From JAJCYL01 sp965206015 (GTDB taxonomy: Bacteria; Bacteroidota; Bacteroidia; Cytophagales; Cyclobacteriaceae), in assembly GCA_965206015.1 (NCBI GenBank), contig CBDBIW010000004.1, positions 248,001-312,000 of the forward strand: a stretch of DNA of 64,000 bases, given 5' to 3'. Shown here one piece after another: positions 52,154-61,960 of this stretch (the first letter of the stretch is position 1; every line of letters begins with the position of its first letter). The notes beneath the pieces are model-generated. The model was not told where the DNA came from. It made no database searches and saw only the letters and a list, made by a program, of their open reading frames with translations. Both the position numbers and the translations under genes were made by a program.

Positions 52154-54142
52154 TTATGATTCAAATTTGAATGCCAGATCATCAAGACTTTTGTTAGATC
52201 CAACCAAGGTTATTATGTCTCCTCTTCTCAATCTTGTATAGCCATGAGAAATGATCATTTGGCCACTTCTTTTGACCGAGAGCATGATGACATCAGCAGG
52301 TAATCGTAAATCTCGTAGTGCAAGACCATGGATACCAGGATTGAGCAACTCAATATCACGTGAATCCTGACCGCCTTCCATACCCAAAATAAGTGATGTA
52401 GCTTGAGGTGACCGGACAAAATGTTCAAGAAGGTTGACCATGGCTGTTGACGGATCAACAATACGAGCTTCAAGTGCTAGAAAACGGTCGTAGTTAACTC
52501 TATCATTTAATCTTACTATGAGGTCTTTTGTACCAAAGTATTCATAGGCAATTTCACAGATCTTATAATTCTCTTCGTCTGAAAGCATACATATGATGGC
52601 TTCTGTTTTATCAGCATGGATGGCAGTGAGTTGTTCCAAAGAAATTTCATTGACGTAGTGTATTGTCAGGTACTCAGGTTCCTGAAAGGATTCCTTTTGC
52701 CTAAATGTAGCTATCTGGACTAACCATCCTTTTTCAAGAAGTTGTCGGGCCAGCATCACAGATTGGTTTTCATACCCAATAATGACTGCGTCACGAATCC
52801 CGTCAACATGCAAAGTATTGGCTTTGCTCCTGTCCTCACCTGCCTTGTGAAGTGCCCATTTGAAAAGAGGTGGCCCTACAAATTGATTCAATACTATTAT
52901 AGCAATAATTAATGTTGCAAATTCACTTCCCCAGCTAGGAAATTCATTTGCTACTGCAGTTGATAAACCCAGAGCAACACCAGCCTGCGTGAGATATGGC
53001 ATCCAACCTAAATGCATAAAAAGTGGCGGATCTTTTGCTGCCAAGCCACCCACATATGAGCCAAGTATCATAGCGACTAGTCTTACACCAAATAGCAACA
53101 AAGCTGCTGGCCAGACCTGGATTAGGATGTCTACAGACATCGTGGCCCCGGTTAAGGTGAAAAAAGCTACATATATATAGTTTCCAGTGTCGTGGATGAA
53201 TTTGAGAAATTCAGCTCGAAACCGGGTGTAATTGGTGATATGGAAACTTCCAACAATGCAAACCAGCAACGGTTCGAGGATCACTTCATGCCCGATGTAC
53301 TCTCCTGACAAACCTCTCAATAAATGAGTTAATAAGTATATGCTGTACCCACTTATGAGCAGAAATATCGACTTGCTCATAACACGTATTCGGAGGGAGA
53401 GAATAAGCCCCAAACCTTTACCCAGCAGAAGGCCTAATACCATAGAGAGGGCAAGTTCTGCTAGAATGATCAATATGCCAACTAGGTTAATATCACTACC
53501 CGTAATCAAACTTTGAGCAAAGGATAAGCAAATTGTAAAGACAACAATGACGATGAAGTCTTTGAGTACTGTAACACCAAGAATGGTCTGCGTAAACGGT
53601 CCCTTAGCCCTAAGCTCCTTTATAATGGCGATAGCAGATGCCGGTGAGCGTGCACCAAAAATTGCTGCTATTAATAATGAAGCAGAAAGTTTAGCCGGGA
53701 AATCCATTTGTGACATGAATGGGATCATCCCAGCAATGGAGAATACAACAATACTACCTAAACCGAATGTTGCAATTAATTGCCAGAGAGTATTCCACTT
53801 TATGCTATTGAGCCGGCCTCTCAATTCACGGAGATAGAGTTCAGAACCAGCGGCGAAGGCAATAAAAGCTAAAGAAAGTTCATTGATGAAATTTAATTGA
53901 GCCTTGGATTCAGCCGGTATTAAGTTGAGTACAAAGGGCCCGGTAATAATTCCACTTATCAGGAGTCCGGTAATCAGTGGGAGCCTTATTTTCTGGAAAA
54001 CAGCCGCAATTCTGTCTGCTGCTATCGCTATAATCAGGAAGCCTGCGACTAACAGGAAGAACTCAATATTTAAATAAATGTCGTTCAATAGCTTTGATGG
54101 TTTTGCTAAAAATAGCGAATTAAAAAATAGGCAGGAAAACAA
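52154..54142 (-). CDS. CPA2-family cation/proton antiporter with RCK regulatory domain
   Basis: A 662-residue transporter. Residues ~25-440 hold about twelve membrane segments (LNIEFFLLVAGFLIIAIAAD, FINELSLAFIAFAAGSELYL, SLLIAAIFGARSPASAIAII with the TM Asp-like region replaced by ARSPAS). Then comes an RCK/TrkA-N-like domain starting DAVIIGYENQSVMLARQLLE, whose dinucleotide loop is not the usual GxGxxG, and a C-terminal TrkA-C-like domain (LRLPADVIMLSVKRSGQMII, LRRGDIITLVG). Such proteins exchange K+ or Na+ for protons. The exact start is uncertain. Confidence 0.88.
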   Translation of the reverse strand: MFSCLFFNSLFLAKPSKLLNDIYLNIEFFLLVAGFLIIAIAADRIAAVFQKIRLPLITGLLISGIITGPFVLNLIPAESKAQLNFINELSLAFIAFAAGSELYLRELRGRLNSIKWNTLWQLIATFGLGSIVVFSIAGMIPFMSQMDFPAKLSASLLIAAIFGARSPASAIAIIKELRAKGPFTQTILGVTVLKDFIVIVVFTICLSFAQSLITGSDINLVGILIILAELALSMVLGLLLGKGLGLILSLRIRVMSKSIFLLISGYSIYLLTHLLRGLSGEYIGHEVILEPLLVCIVGSFHITNYTRFRAEFLKFIHDTGNYIYVAFFTLTGATMSVDILIQVWPAALLLFGVRLVAMILGSYVGGLAAKDPPLFMHLGWMPYLTQAGVALGLSTAVANEFPSWGSEFATLIIAIIVLNQFVGPPLFKWALHKAGEDRSKANTLHVDGIRDAVIIGYENQSVMLARQLLEKGWLVQIATFRQKESFQEPEYLTIHYVNEISLEQLTAIHADKTEAIICMLSDEENYKICEIAYEYFGTKDLIVRLNDRVNYDRFLALEARIVDPSTAMVNLLEHFVRSPQATSLILGMEGGQDSRDIELLNPGIHGLALRDLRLPADVIMLSVKRSGQMIISHGYTRLRRGDIITLVGSNKSLDDLAFKFES

Positions 54143-54288
54143 AAACCATTAAGATATTCTAATTGAAAGTTCAATAATTATGAGCCCGTTTTCTTAAGAA
54201 AGAAGAAACGAATGGCATCATAGTGACTTTATTTAAGTAAAAGTCCCGGACCATATTGTAATTAATTCAGTTTTCGTCATATTATATC

Positions 54289-54314
54289 ACTGTTTAAAAT
54301 GACTGTTTAAAATG
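54289..54314. repeat. Perfect tandem duplication, 13 bp x 2, covering the DUF547 start codon
   Basis: Unit actgtttaaaatg twice. The second copy ends in the ATG of the DUF547 gene; the first copy makes an upstream ATG at 54299 that reads only three codons before TAA, in a different frame. Confidence 0.92.
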
Positions 54315-55061
54315 AAAAATTTGATTAGTATAATAATAATAATGCTTGCCGCTTTTAATGTAAATGGTCAGCTCCCACCTAGTCATCAGTTATTTACTGA
54401 AGTGCTACAAAAACATGTGAATGAAAAAGGATGGGTAGATTATCAGTCATTAATAGATGATAGATCGCAATTGGACGCCTATGTCAAGCTTCTCCAGAAT
54501 AACCATCCTAGTGAGTCCTGGTCAAGAAAGGAACAACTGGCTTATTGGATAAATGCTTATAATGCCTTCACCCTGCACCTGATTTTGGAGAAATATCCCG
54601 TTGAAAGCGTTAAAGACATTGGCAGTTGGATTCAAATACCTTTTGTTAATACACCGTGGGACATAAGCTTTATTGAAATAGGGGATAAAACATATGATCT
54701 CAATAATATTGAACACGATATTCTAAGGAGTGACTTTGATGAGCCTCGAATTCATTTTGCAATTGTATGTGCTTCATATTCGTGTCCACGCTTAAGTCAA
54801 GAGGCCTATACTGCCGAAAATATAGAGGCCCAATTGGCCGCTGCCGCCAAAGACTTCCTCAATGACCCCAGGAAGAATAAGATGAATGCTAACAATCCAG
54901 AGTTATCAAAGATATTCAGTTGGTTTGGAGGAGATTTTAAAAAGCAAACGTCACTTATAGAATTTATTAATCAGTATTCCGCAACCAAAATTGATCCAGA
55001 AGCTAACATTTCATTTTTTGACTATGATTGGAGACTGAACGATCAGAAAACACTTAATTAA
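54312..55061 (+). CDS. DUF547 secreted protein
   Basis: Signal peptide (NLISIIIIMLAAFNVNGQ), then the DUF547 domain: WVDYQSLIDDRSQLDAYVKL, KEQLAYWINAYNAFTLHLIL, YDLNNIEHDILRSDFDEPRI and HFAIVCASYSCPRLSQEAY. The WINAYNAF and C-S-C-P blocks define the family. No enzymatic activity is established. The length is 249, normal. The start is duplicated with its leader (see 54289-54314). Confidence 0.9.
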   Translation: MKNLISIIIIMLAAFNVNGQLPPSHQLFTEVLQKHVNEKGWVDYQSLIDDRSQLDAYVKLLQNNHPSESWSRKEQLAYWINAYNAFTLHLILEKYPVESVKDIGSWIQIPFVNTPWDISFIEIGDKTYDLNNIEHDILRSDFDEPRIHFAIVCASYSCPRLSQEAYTAENIEAQLAAAAKDFLNDPRKNKMNANNPELSKIFSWFGGDFKKQTSLIEFINQYSATKIDPEANISFFDYDWRLNDQKTLN

Positions 55062-55109
55062 CCATGGTCATGATTGTACATTATTCTTTCACCATAGTAC
55101 ATTTAAAGA

Positions 55110-55240
55110 ATGCAATCAATATGTGTATTCTGTGGGGTCCAGTAAAGGAAACAACCCGGAATTTGTTAAGTGTGCGGAATGGCTGGGGGCTAAGCTGGCT
55201 AGCAGGAAAATTAGTCTGATTTATGGAGAAGGCAAAGTAA
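55110..55240 (+). pseudogene. Truncated LOG-family (nucleoside monophosphate phosphoribohydrolase) gene
   Basis: ATG at 55110 gives MQSICVFCG, then one extra G shifts the frame, after which SSKGNNPEFVKCAEWLGAKL and ASRKISLIYGEG follow. This is the N-terminal quarter of a LOG-type protein (normal CVFCGSSKGNNP...LVYGGG). It stops exactly where the tip sequence gaccgttgca starts at 55241, so an element end probably removed the rest. Only ~43 codons remain. Confidence 0.85.
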
Positions 55241-55616
55241 GACCGTTGCAAAAGACAGCACTAAGTCTGTTGGTTCTTGATTTTTGTTTTTTTGAGATTT
55301 CATTTTGTTTTTTTGCTCTCAGAGAGTCCGGAACAGTCCTGTTTCTTGTTGTCTTTCCTCATTTTTTGTTGTTTACTACTGAACTGGACATAATTATCCC
55401 TGGTGACCGGTATAAATTGTATCCAATGGCTTCCATTAAATCTCCTCGGCATTGCTAATGAAATATTAACTATATTTAATTAGCAATGCCAATTTGTTAA
55501 TACTATTCCTGCTAATGGAGGTTAATTTACTAAGCTGACTGGCTGTTAGATCAAGTGCAAACAAGCGAATAATTTGTCTGAATTTTAGCTCCGAAATTCG
55601 CGAACGGTATAAATAC
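55241..55616. other. Gene-free stretch after the LOG fragment
   Basis: Starts with gaccgttgcaaaag, identical to the tip at 49650. It is T-rich (ttttgttttttt twice, 22 bases apart). A 12-bp inverted repeat, ggcattgctaat at 55448-55459 and attagcaatgcc at 55479-55490, flanks 19 bases. I see no gene; likely remains of a mobile element. Confidence 0.5.
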
Positions 55617-57317
55617 TTGTTTCTCATTGATAGACAACTAATTAAGCTACATTACTTTCACTTAAGTTGTCTTGACCCTAAAATAATAAACACACCAAAA
55701 GGTGAATTGGTTTTTGATCTGGGTCAAAACATTGTGGGTTGGGCCAGAATGAAAGTAAAAGGAAACCAAGGGGATAAGGTCACCCTCAAGTTTACTGAAG
55801 TACTTGATAAAGAGGGCAACTTTTTCACCAGGAACCTTCGTGCTGCAGAAGCTACAGATAGCTATATTCTCAAGGGAGGAGGGGAGGAAGTATTTGAGCC
55901 AGGTTTCACTTTTCATGGATTTAGGTTTATAAAAATCGAGGGCTACCCTGGTACTCCAACACTTGATCAGATTACAGGAGTTGTCATTCATTCTGATATG
56001 AAGCCAACAGGTACCTTCACCTGCTCGGATACCTTAGTCAATAAACTTCAACAAAATACCCAATGGGGTCAAAGGGATAATTTCCTTGATATTCCAACGG
56101 ATTGCCCTCAACGCGACGAACGTGCCGGATGGACCGATGATCCCAGGTATTCAGCATGACTGCTGCTTTCAATTTCGACGTCGCATCCTTTTATACCAAA
56201 TGGTTAAAAGATTTGGCCTTGGATCAACAACCGAATGGTGAAGTACCCAATGTAATTCCAGATATGATAAATAATGAGCGCGGTGGTACTACCGCATGGG
56301 GTGATGCAGCGGTAATTGTTCCCTGGACAGTCTATAGGTCTTATGGAGACAAACGCATCCTTGAGAAACAATATGAGAGCATGAAGGCATGGGTTGATTA
56401 TGTGGACAATAATGCCGGAGAAGATAATCTATGGAATGATACTGATCATTGGCATTGGGGAGATTGGTTGGCTTATAACACCGATAGACCTGATTATGCA
56501 GGATCTGTGACAGAAAAGGATTTAGTGGCTACTGCTTATTTTAATTATTCTGCAACAATTTTGAGCAAGGTTGCGGCCATTTTAGGCAAGTCATCAGATG
56601 CATCCAAATATGCCCAACTGGCACAGAAAGTTAAAAACGCTTTCATTCAGGAGTACATAACGCTTAATGGGAGGCTTGTGTCACATACGCAGACAGCGTG
56701 CTTTGGCCCTTTCCTTTGATTTGATACCGGAGGAATTGCGTCAAAAATCAGCTGATTATTTTGCCAATGATGTTGAGAAATTTGGACATCTGACCACCGG
56801 TTTTGTCGGAACACCACTTCTCTGTACGACGCTCTCATCCATAGACCGAGACGATCTGGCATTTATGCTACTTAATCGAAAAGAATATCCGTCGTGGTTG
56901 TATCCGGTCACCCAGGGAGCCACTACTATTTGGGAGCGATGGGATACTCAGAAACCTGATGGAACCATCATAGACGGGATGAACAGCTTCAATCACTACG
57001 CCTATGGGGCTATAGGTGAATGGCTGTACAATCATGTGGCAGGATTAAGCATCGATATCGATCAGCCTGGGTATAAGCATATCTTGTTTAATCCACACCC
57101 TGGTGGCGGGTTAACAAATGCTACAGCAGAATTAAATACCCTATATGGCATAACTAAATCTGCCTGGAAAATAGAAGGAGATCAATTTATCTATGAGGTT
57201 ATGGTACCTGCGAATACAACCGCAACAGTTACCCTGCCCCATTCAAAGGAAGTAAAAGAATTGGGATCAGGTAAATATAGTTTTAGTGAGACTATTAGTG
57301 CTGCAATTAAGAAATAA
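55617..57317 (+). pseudogene. Broken alpha-L-rhamnosidase (GH78)
   Basis: Cuts terminal L-rhamnose from glycans when intact. Only the part after the N-terminal domains is left: GELVFDLGQNIVGWARMKVK, NFFTRNLRAAEATDSYILKG, TQWGQRDNFLDIPTDCPQRD then ERAGWT (catalytic core). At 56150 one base is lost and DERAGWTGD is altered to DERAGWTDD. Frame two gives NFDVASFYTKWLKDLALDQQ and WNDTDHWHWGDWLAY. A 2-base loss near 56700 leads into frame three (LALSFDLIPEELR, YPVTQGATTIWERWD, SFNHYAYGAIGEWLY). Roughly 560 residues are recoverable. Confidence 0.9.
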
Positions 57318-57358
57318 GGACTACTTACAGCCCATGATTTAATCACCGGTCATTGCAG

Positions 57359-58219
57359 TTAGGATTTCCGGTAGGATTTTACCTCTTGCCTGGCCTTATC
57401 CAAACCAGTTATTCCCAGCTCCACCACGTCTCCATCCTTAAGGTATTCTGGTGGGTCCAAACCCAGACCCACCCCAGACGGCGTACCGGTTGATATAATA
57501 TCTCCCGGCAGCAAAGACATGAACTGACTGATATAACTAACCAAATAGGGGACCTTAAATACCAGGTCCGATGTGTTAGAGGATTGCTTCATTTGTCCAT
57601 TTACCTTCAGCCATAGATCCAGGGTGTGTGGGTCAGTTATTTCATCAGTGGTCACTAACCAGGGGCCAAGAGGCGCAAAAGTATCACAGCCCTTGCCTTT
57701 TAGCCATTGCCCTTCTCGCTCCAATTGGAATTCCCTTTCACTCAAGTCATTGTGTAAAAGATAACCTGCTACATAGTCCATAGCTTTCTCTTCATCTACA
57801 TAAGAAGCCTTCTTTCCAATAATCACTGCTAATTCAACTTCCCAATCGGTTTTCTTGCTTCCTTTTGGAATAGTTACTTCATCATTTGCTCCCACAATGG
57901 AAGATGTTGATTTATAAAACAATACCGGCTCTGATGGGAGACTCATCCCACTCTCCTTAGCATGTTGAGAATAATTAAGACCAACACAAATTATCTTGGA
58001 CGGTCTTTTGACCGGAGGGCCAATTCTTACATCTGATGCCACAATCGGACATTCATGCTCATTTTCTCTCAACCAATTCCTAAGTCTTGAAATACCATCT
58101 GAATCAAAAAAATCAAGATCATAATCTTCTCCAAAGGCCTTTGTGTCTTTAATATTTCCCTTTTTATCAACTATTCCCGGAAGCTCTTTTTCTACTTCCC
58201 CAAAGCGAATCAATTTCAT
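57359..58219 (-). CDS. Fumarylacetoacetate hydrolase (FAH)-family enzyme
   Basis: A 286-residue FAH-fold hydrolase. Landmarks: IICVGLNYSQHAKESGMSLP, EPVLFYKSTSSIVGANDEVT, DWEVELAVIIGKKA (metal Glu residues), GYLLHNDLSEREFQLEREGQ, WLKGKGCDTFAPLGPWLVT and LPGDIISTGTPSGVGLG. It is intact. Next to a dehydrogenase (SDR) and a rhamnosidase it is probably a 2,4-didehydro-3-deoxy-rhamnonate or -fuconate hydrolase, the last step of a non-phosphorylated deoxy-sugar pathway. The substrate is inferred from context. Confidence 0.87.
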   Translation of the reverse strand: MKLIRFGEVEKELPGIVDKKGNIKDTKAFGEDYDLDFFDSDGISRLRNWLRENEHECPIVASDVRIGPPVKRPSKIICVGLNYSQHAKESGMSLPSEPVLFYKSTSSIVGANDEVTIPKGSKKTDWEVELAVIIGKKASYVDEEKAMDYVAGYLLHNDLSEREFQLEREGQWLKGKGCDTFAPLGPWLVTTDEITDPHTLDLWLKVNGQMKQSSNTSDLVFKVPYLVSYISQFMSLLPGDIISTGTPSGVGLGLDPPEYLKDGDVVELGITGLDKARQEVKSYRKS

Positions 58220-58230
58220 CTTTTAACAAT

Positions 58231-58472
58231 CTAATTATTCAATTTTATAAAGCCTCCGTCAATCGGATAATCGATACCTGTAGTAAATGACGCCTCATCC
58301 GAACAGAGGTACAATGCCAAATTTGCAATTTCAATTGGATCAGCCATCCGACCAATCGGTTGAGATTCGGACAGTTTCTTAAACATTTCCTCCTCTTGTC
58401 CAGGGTAGTTTTTACTGATAAATCCATCTACAAATGGGGTGTGCACCCTGGCTGGGGAAATACTATTACACC
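58231..58472 (-). pseudogene. 3' fragment of a short-chain dehydrogenase (SDR), cut by an IS982 element
   Basis: The minus strand encodes CNSISPARVHTPFVDGFISK, QPIGRMADPIEIANLALYLC and FTTGIDYPIDGGFIKL, the C-terminal third of an SDR. The Tyr-x3-Lys active site and Rossmann domain are missing. The upstream end merges into the IS982 end. The remaining piece lies 11 bases from the FAH gene. In the sugar pathway it would be a 2-keto-3-deoxy-acid dehydrogenase. The rest of the gene is not found beyond the IS. Confidence 0.88.
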
Positions 58473-59444
58473 CGTTGTGCATTTTAAATAATGCTGATTT
58501 TAATATTATTAATATTTCTACCAAAGATAAATTTATTGATATATTGAATAGTTGTCAGGGCCGTTATATTCGATAGTATTCTGGTTTTAAAGCCTTCAAA
58601 AGTTTTAGCCTAATTGCGTCTTATCATAAACTGATCACAAAGTTGAGAAAATAAAGTTTCTATACGTTTTCTGGATTTTCTAAAGATATCGGGTTGTCTT
58701 TTATAATCAATTTGATTTTTTCGCATCGGTGTATTGCGTTTTATCTTACAGCTTTCAAATAGGTTAAGTTGAATTTCTGCTGATAAATAACCTCTATCTC
58801 CAATTATGGTACACTCTTTTAATTGTTGTTCAATGTCTTTTAAATAATTCACCTCATGTACAGATGCTGGGCTTAAATCAATACTTTGAAAAACACCACT
58901 AACAGAACATACTGCATGTAATTTATAACCGTAATAGTTTACACCTTGTGAAGCACAATAGCCTTTATCTGGAAAGCTATAATGCCGCTCTTTACATATC
59001 TTAGAACGACTGCTTCTGCTTAATTTACAAACTTCTAAAGGCATACTATCTACAATAAAGTAATCTTCAAATTCATTAAAACAAGAGGCTAATTTTGACC
59101 TAATCTCATCAATATGATTTAACAGTCTTCTTCCTCTTCGGTTGTAAAGAGAACGCTCAATCTTTGATGAAATAGATTCTGGAAGTAAACGAAATAAATT
59201 GTTCTCACTATCAAAACCCATATATTCTGCTGTGAGACTTAAGCTTACCAACTCTAAATCACTCAACATAGGCTGTCGTCTTTGATAGCTTAACAAGTTT
59301 TCTTTTGATATTTTTCTCAATACTTCCAATATTCTTTGGTAATTTGCATTTAAGTTGTTCATTGTTAATGTTTTGTGGTTAAAACAATTTACTGATTATC
59401 AGTAAGATGAACAACTTTTTTATTTTAAATCATAATGCACAACG
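58473..59444 (-). mobile_element. IS982-family insertion sequence
   Basis: About 970 bases bounded by inverted 11-base ends cgttgtgcatt at 58473-58483 and its complement at 59434-59444. It contains one transposase gene with an internal stop. It sits in the SDR gene and next to the IS4 remnant. Confidence 0.8.
58484..59362 (-). pseudogene. IS982-family transposase with an internal stop codon
   Basis: From ATG at 59362 the frame gives PMLSDLELVSLSLTAEYMGF, EFEDYFIVDSMPLEVCKLSR, DKGYCASQGVNYYGYKLHAV, TIIGDRGYLSAEIQLNLFES and RKSRKRIETLFSQLCDQFMI, all IS982 blocks including the DDE residues. After RRN a TAG at 58610-58612 replaces what is a Tyr codon in relatives (RNYAKTFEGFK). The same frame continues AKTFEGFKTRILSNITALTT to a TAA at 58484. 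So the protein lacks its last ~42 residues. It is likely a one-base mutation. Confidence 0.85.
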
Positions 59445-59462
59445 CAATGTCGTTTAGTTAAG

Positions 59463-60639
59463 CTATAAGGGCTTGTAATTCATGTGCAATTGCCTTTTAG
59501 GTTTCTTTTTACGTTCAAATTTTCTTTCTGGCCTTACTATTTCGATGGTTTTACCAGCAATTCTATCAAATGCTTCAATGGCTTTTTGTGTGGTCTGTCT
59601 GAGTAGCAACCCACAAGTTATTTCCCTTGTCATCGCTAAAGCACTGGTTCGGTTGATCTTATAGGAATTCCTGGTTTTGCCCTGCTGATCCTCTTTTCTT
59701 ACCCTTTCTTCAATTGGAAAAGCCAATACTGCACATCAACTCATCATAAATACTTTGGCAAAAAAGTCTTGTTTTACCGCCCTGGCAGTTTTTCCTGAAA
59801 AGTTCTCTACTTCAATGCGGGCTTTGAAAAGTTTGTATCCCTTCTTCAACGTTCCCACGCAAATGGTACAGTTCACTCAGATCCTCATAGCTATACTTTT
59901 CTGCATCCATTAGAGAAGTGCACAACACTTTCTTTTCTCCATTTTCCAATTCAATACACACCAGACGGCATTTAATTTCTGTATTGATAATATCGGGATA
60001 TTCCTTTAACAACTCTCGATCTTTGGCAGGGAGTTGGAAACCAACAATACGTTCTTTTTCTCCACTCTCTGTGAATTCTTTCAGCTCTAACCACCAGTCC
60101 TGCTTCATACGCATACAGTAGTCAATGCCCCTGGCTTGCAGAAAAAACAAAAGGAATATGCCTGGGCAGCCCCTGTCCGGAAGTAACAAGTCCCCTTTTT
60201 TAACTTTTGACAAGTGTTGGTAAAGTAATTCTCTTTCGCTGGAAGCGTAAGGAGCGATCTGTGCATCCAAGGTGATTAAATTGAGGGGATCGTATAAAAA
60301 GGAACCCATCGCTAAAGACCGTTTGCTATCGGCATCAGGACCAAATTCATGCTCCCCAAATTCCTCTACTACGCTTTGGTGGTGGGGCAATTGCAACCGG
60401 GTACCATCTGCCGATAATAAACGTATTCCTTTCCATACTAAATAGGTGCTTCATCATAGAATGTCTTATTTACATTTTCCTGTTACTTCCTTGTAAAACA
60501 CATCAATTTCACGTTGTAATGAACTTCTAACCCCTTTGGTTAATAGCGTAATCAAATGCCTGAACGATAGATAGTTTGCGCTTACGGGTAAATACCCCTT
60601 CCCGGCCGTCCTTTGAACGGCTGCAATATTGTTGATCAT
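59463..60639 (-). pseudogene. Decayed IS4-family transposase
   Basis: From about ATG 60639: MINNIAAVQRTAGKG, then a frame change into LSFRHLITLLTKGVRSSLQR, then EIDVFYKEVTGK, a second change, and RLQLPHHQSVVEEFGEHEFG. The core follows: KGDLLLPDRGCPGIFLLFFL (second catalytic Asp), YHLRGNVEEG. An extra G shifts the frame there; the next frame reads YKLFKARIEVENFSGKTARA and MMS with a TGA, then AVLAFPIEERVRKEDQQGKT. At least four frameshifts or stops. Inactive. Confidence 0.85.
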
Positions 60640-61104
60640 CTATTCAATCGTTTATGTTTTCAATGGTATTTCCTCTAAAATCAGGAAGTGTAATACCCCC
60701 CCTTTATACCCTTAAATATAACATATAACCGATAAATAATCCTTAACTAAACAGCATTGAATTGTAAAGACTGAAAACTGAGAAAGCTAAACACAAAGTG
60801 AAAGATTTAAATCGTCACATTCGGAATGTCAAAAATTCTCATTCTGAATGTGACGTTCTGAATGAGAATACTGGCTCGGGAATAGCACAATCAGAAGATA
60901 GCTGAAAATCGGACAACCCGGCAATAGTACAAATTCTGTTTTTACCCGGACAGCCTCAACTGCCCTTCTTTGGGGTTACATCTCATAATTAGTGGTCAGT
61001 ACCTTTAACTCTCCCGTAGAGGTATGGCCTCAGTGGGTGGAGAGTTGTGAATAACACTTTTCGTCGGATTGGGTGAAACCTTGAAGGTTTCCTCTTCAAT
61101 GCTA
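60640..61104. other. Gene-free stretch beyond the IS4 remnant
   Basis: About 465 bases without a gene. It holds the nested inverted repeats at 60814-60869, a small palindrome gaaacctt-g-aaggtttc at 61075-61091 and actctcc/ggagagt arms near 61006-61046. I see no promoter match worth reporting. Confidence 0.5.
60814..60869. repeat. Nested, mutually exclusive inverted repeats
   Basis: gtcacattcggaatg (60814-60828) pairs with cattctgaatgtgac (60840-60854) with one mismatch. Overlapping the right arm, attctcattc (60835-60844) pairs perfectly with gaatgagaat (60860-60869). Only one hairpin could form at a time. The motif attcNgaatg occurs twice inside, at 60819 and 60841, with a partial third copy at 60856. 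Confidence 0.8.
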
Positions 61105-61914
61105 TTAGCGCATTTTCGGCATTTCCATTTGCTTGCGCATGTACCCTTTGGGTGTAGCAAACTTCTCAGAACTTATAGATCCTTTAGTTATACTTTCCAT
61201 GATGTTTTCTCCTGCCAATGCACCATTCTTATAAGTCACTGACCTTACCGGAATTCCCCTGTCGAATGCTGGATTTTCATCCAGATTAGATGCCAAACCT
61301 GCCACAGAAGGCCCCATTGGTAAAACCCCGGCAAATTCTCCGATAATTTCACCGAACACACGCCTCATGGCATCAAAGCTTTTGAAATCGTCCTTCTGCA
61401 CTCCCAAATTGGAATATGAGGCCAGGAACATATCAGCAATTTTGTTATCTCCCTGGGCAGCTTCGTACTTGTCAACTGACCAATTTTTGACTTTGACATT
61501 GCTATCGGTCTTGCTAAATGTAGTTTCCACTTCTTCACCTCCGAGTAGCGAACCAAATTGTTTCTTTAACTTCTCCTGTTGAGAAGGTGGCAGGTTACCC
61601 ATAAATGCCTTCATCATTGGGATCATTTGCCTTAACTGACCAATAAACTGCTGTAATTCGGCCTCGGTTACCTGGTAAAATTCCTTCTTGGCATGGTCGA
61701 TAAAAATGAATTCCTTTTTTGAGGAGTCGAAAATCAATGCATTATTATCGTCCTTGAATTGATTCTCGATTAAAAGTTTTTCAGAGGTGAAATAGAAATT
61801 GGTGGTTCCGGCGTCATTTTTCTGACTATCCAGGTTTTTACTTTTCAACGTTACGTCACTGGCATGCGAAGCCACTGAAATACTTAATGCTGCTACTATG
61901 CTTAATAAGTTCAT
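61105..61914 (-). CDS. Secreted protein resembling DUF4412
   Basis: Start at the ATG at 61914 (MNLLSIVAALSISVASHASD), a signal peptide; seven codons earlier another ATG is possible. The mature chain has alternating strands early (NFYFTSEKLLIENQFKDDNN, IFIDHAKKEFYQVTEAELQQ), a Met-rich middle (QFIGQLRQMIPMMKAFMGNL), and near the end GIPVRSVTYKNGALAGENIM. This pattern, a short periplasmic domain with strand repeats, resembles DUF4412-type proteins, but I am not certain. Its start is 46 bases after the end of the lipoprotein gene upstream. Confidence 0.6.
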   Translation of the reverse strand: MNLLSIVAALSISVASHASDVTLKSKNLDSQKNDAGTTNFYFTSEKLLIENQFKDDNNALIFDSSKKEFIFIDHAKKEFYQVTEAELQQFIGQLRQMIPMMKAFMGNLPPSQQEKLKKQFGSLLGGEEVETTFSKTDSNVKVKNWSVDKYEAAQGDNKIADMFLASYSNLGVQKDDFKSFDAMRRVFGEIIGEFAGVLPMGPSVAGLASNLDENPAFDRGIPVRSVTYKNGALAGENIMESITKGSISSEKFATPKGYMRKQMEMPKMR

Positions 61915-61960
61915 ATCAAATTGTTTTAAAATCACTTTTCATTACCAAAATCAGACCAAA

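Noticed and set aside
55123..55458. A 111-codon open frame after the DUF547 gene
   Set aside because: Only its first ~37 codons are LOG-like; the rest is T-rich noise beyond the element tip, so it is a fragment, not a gene.
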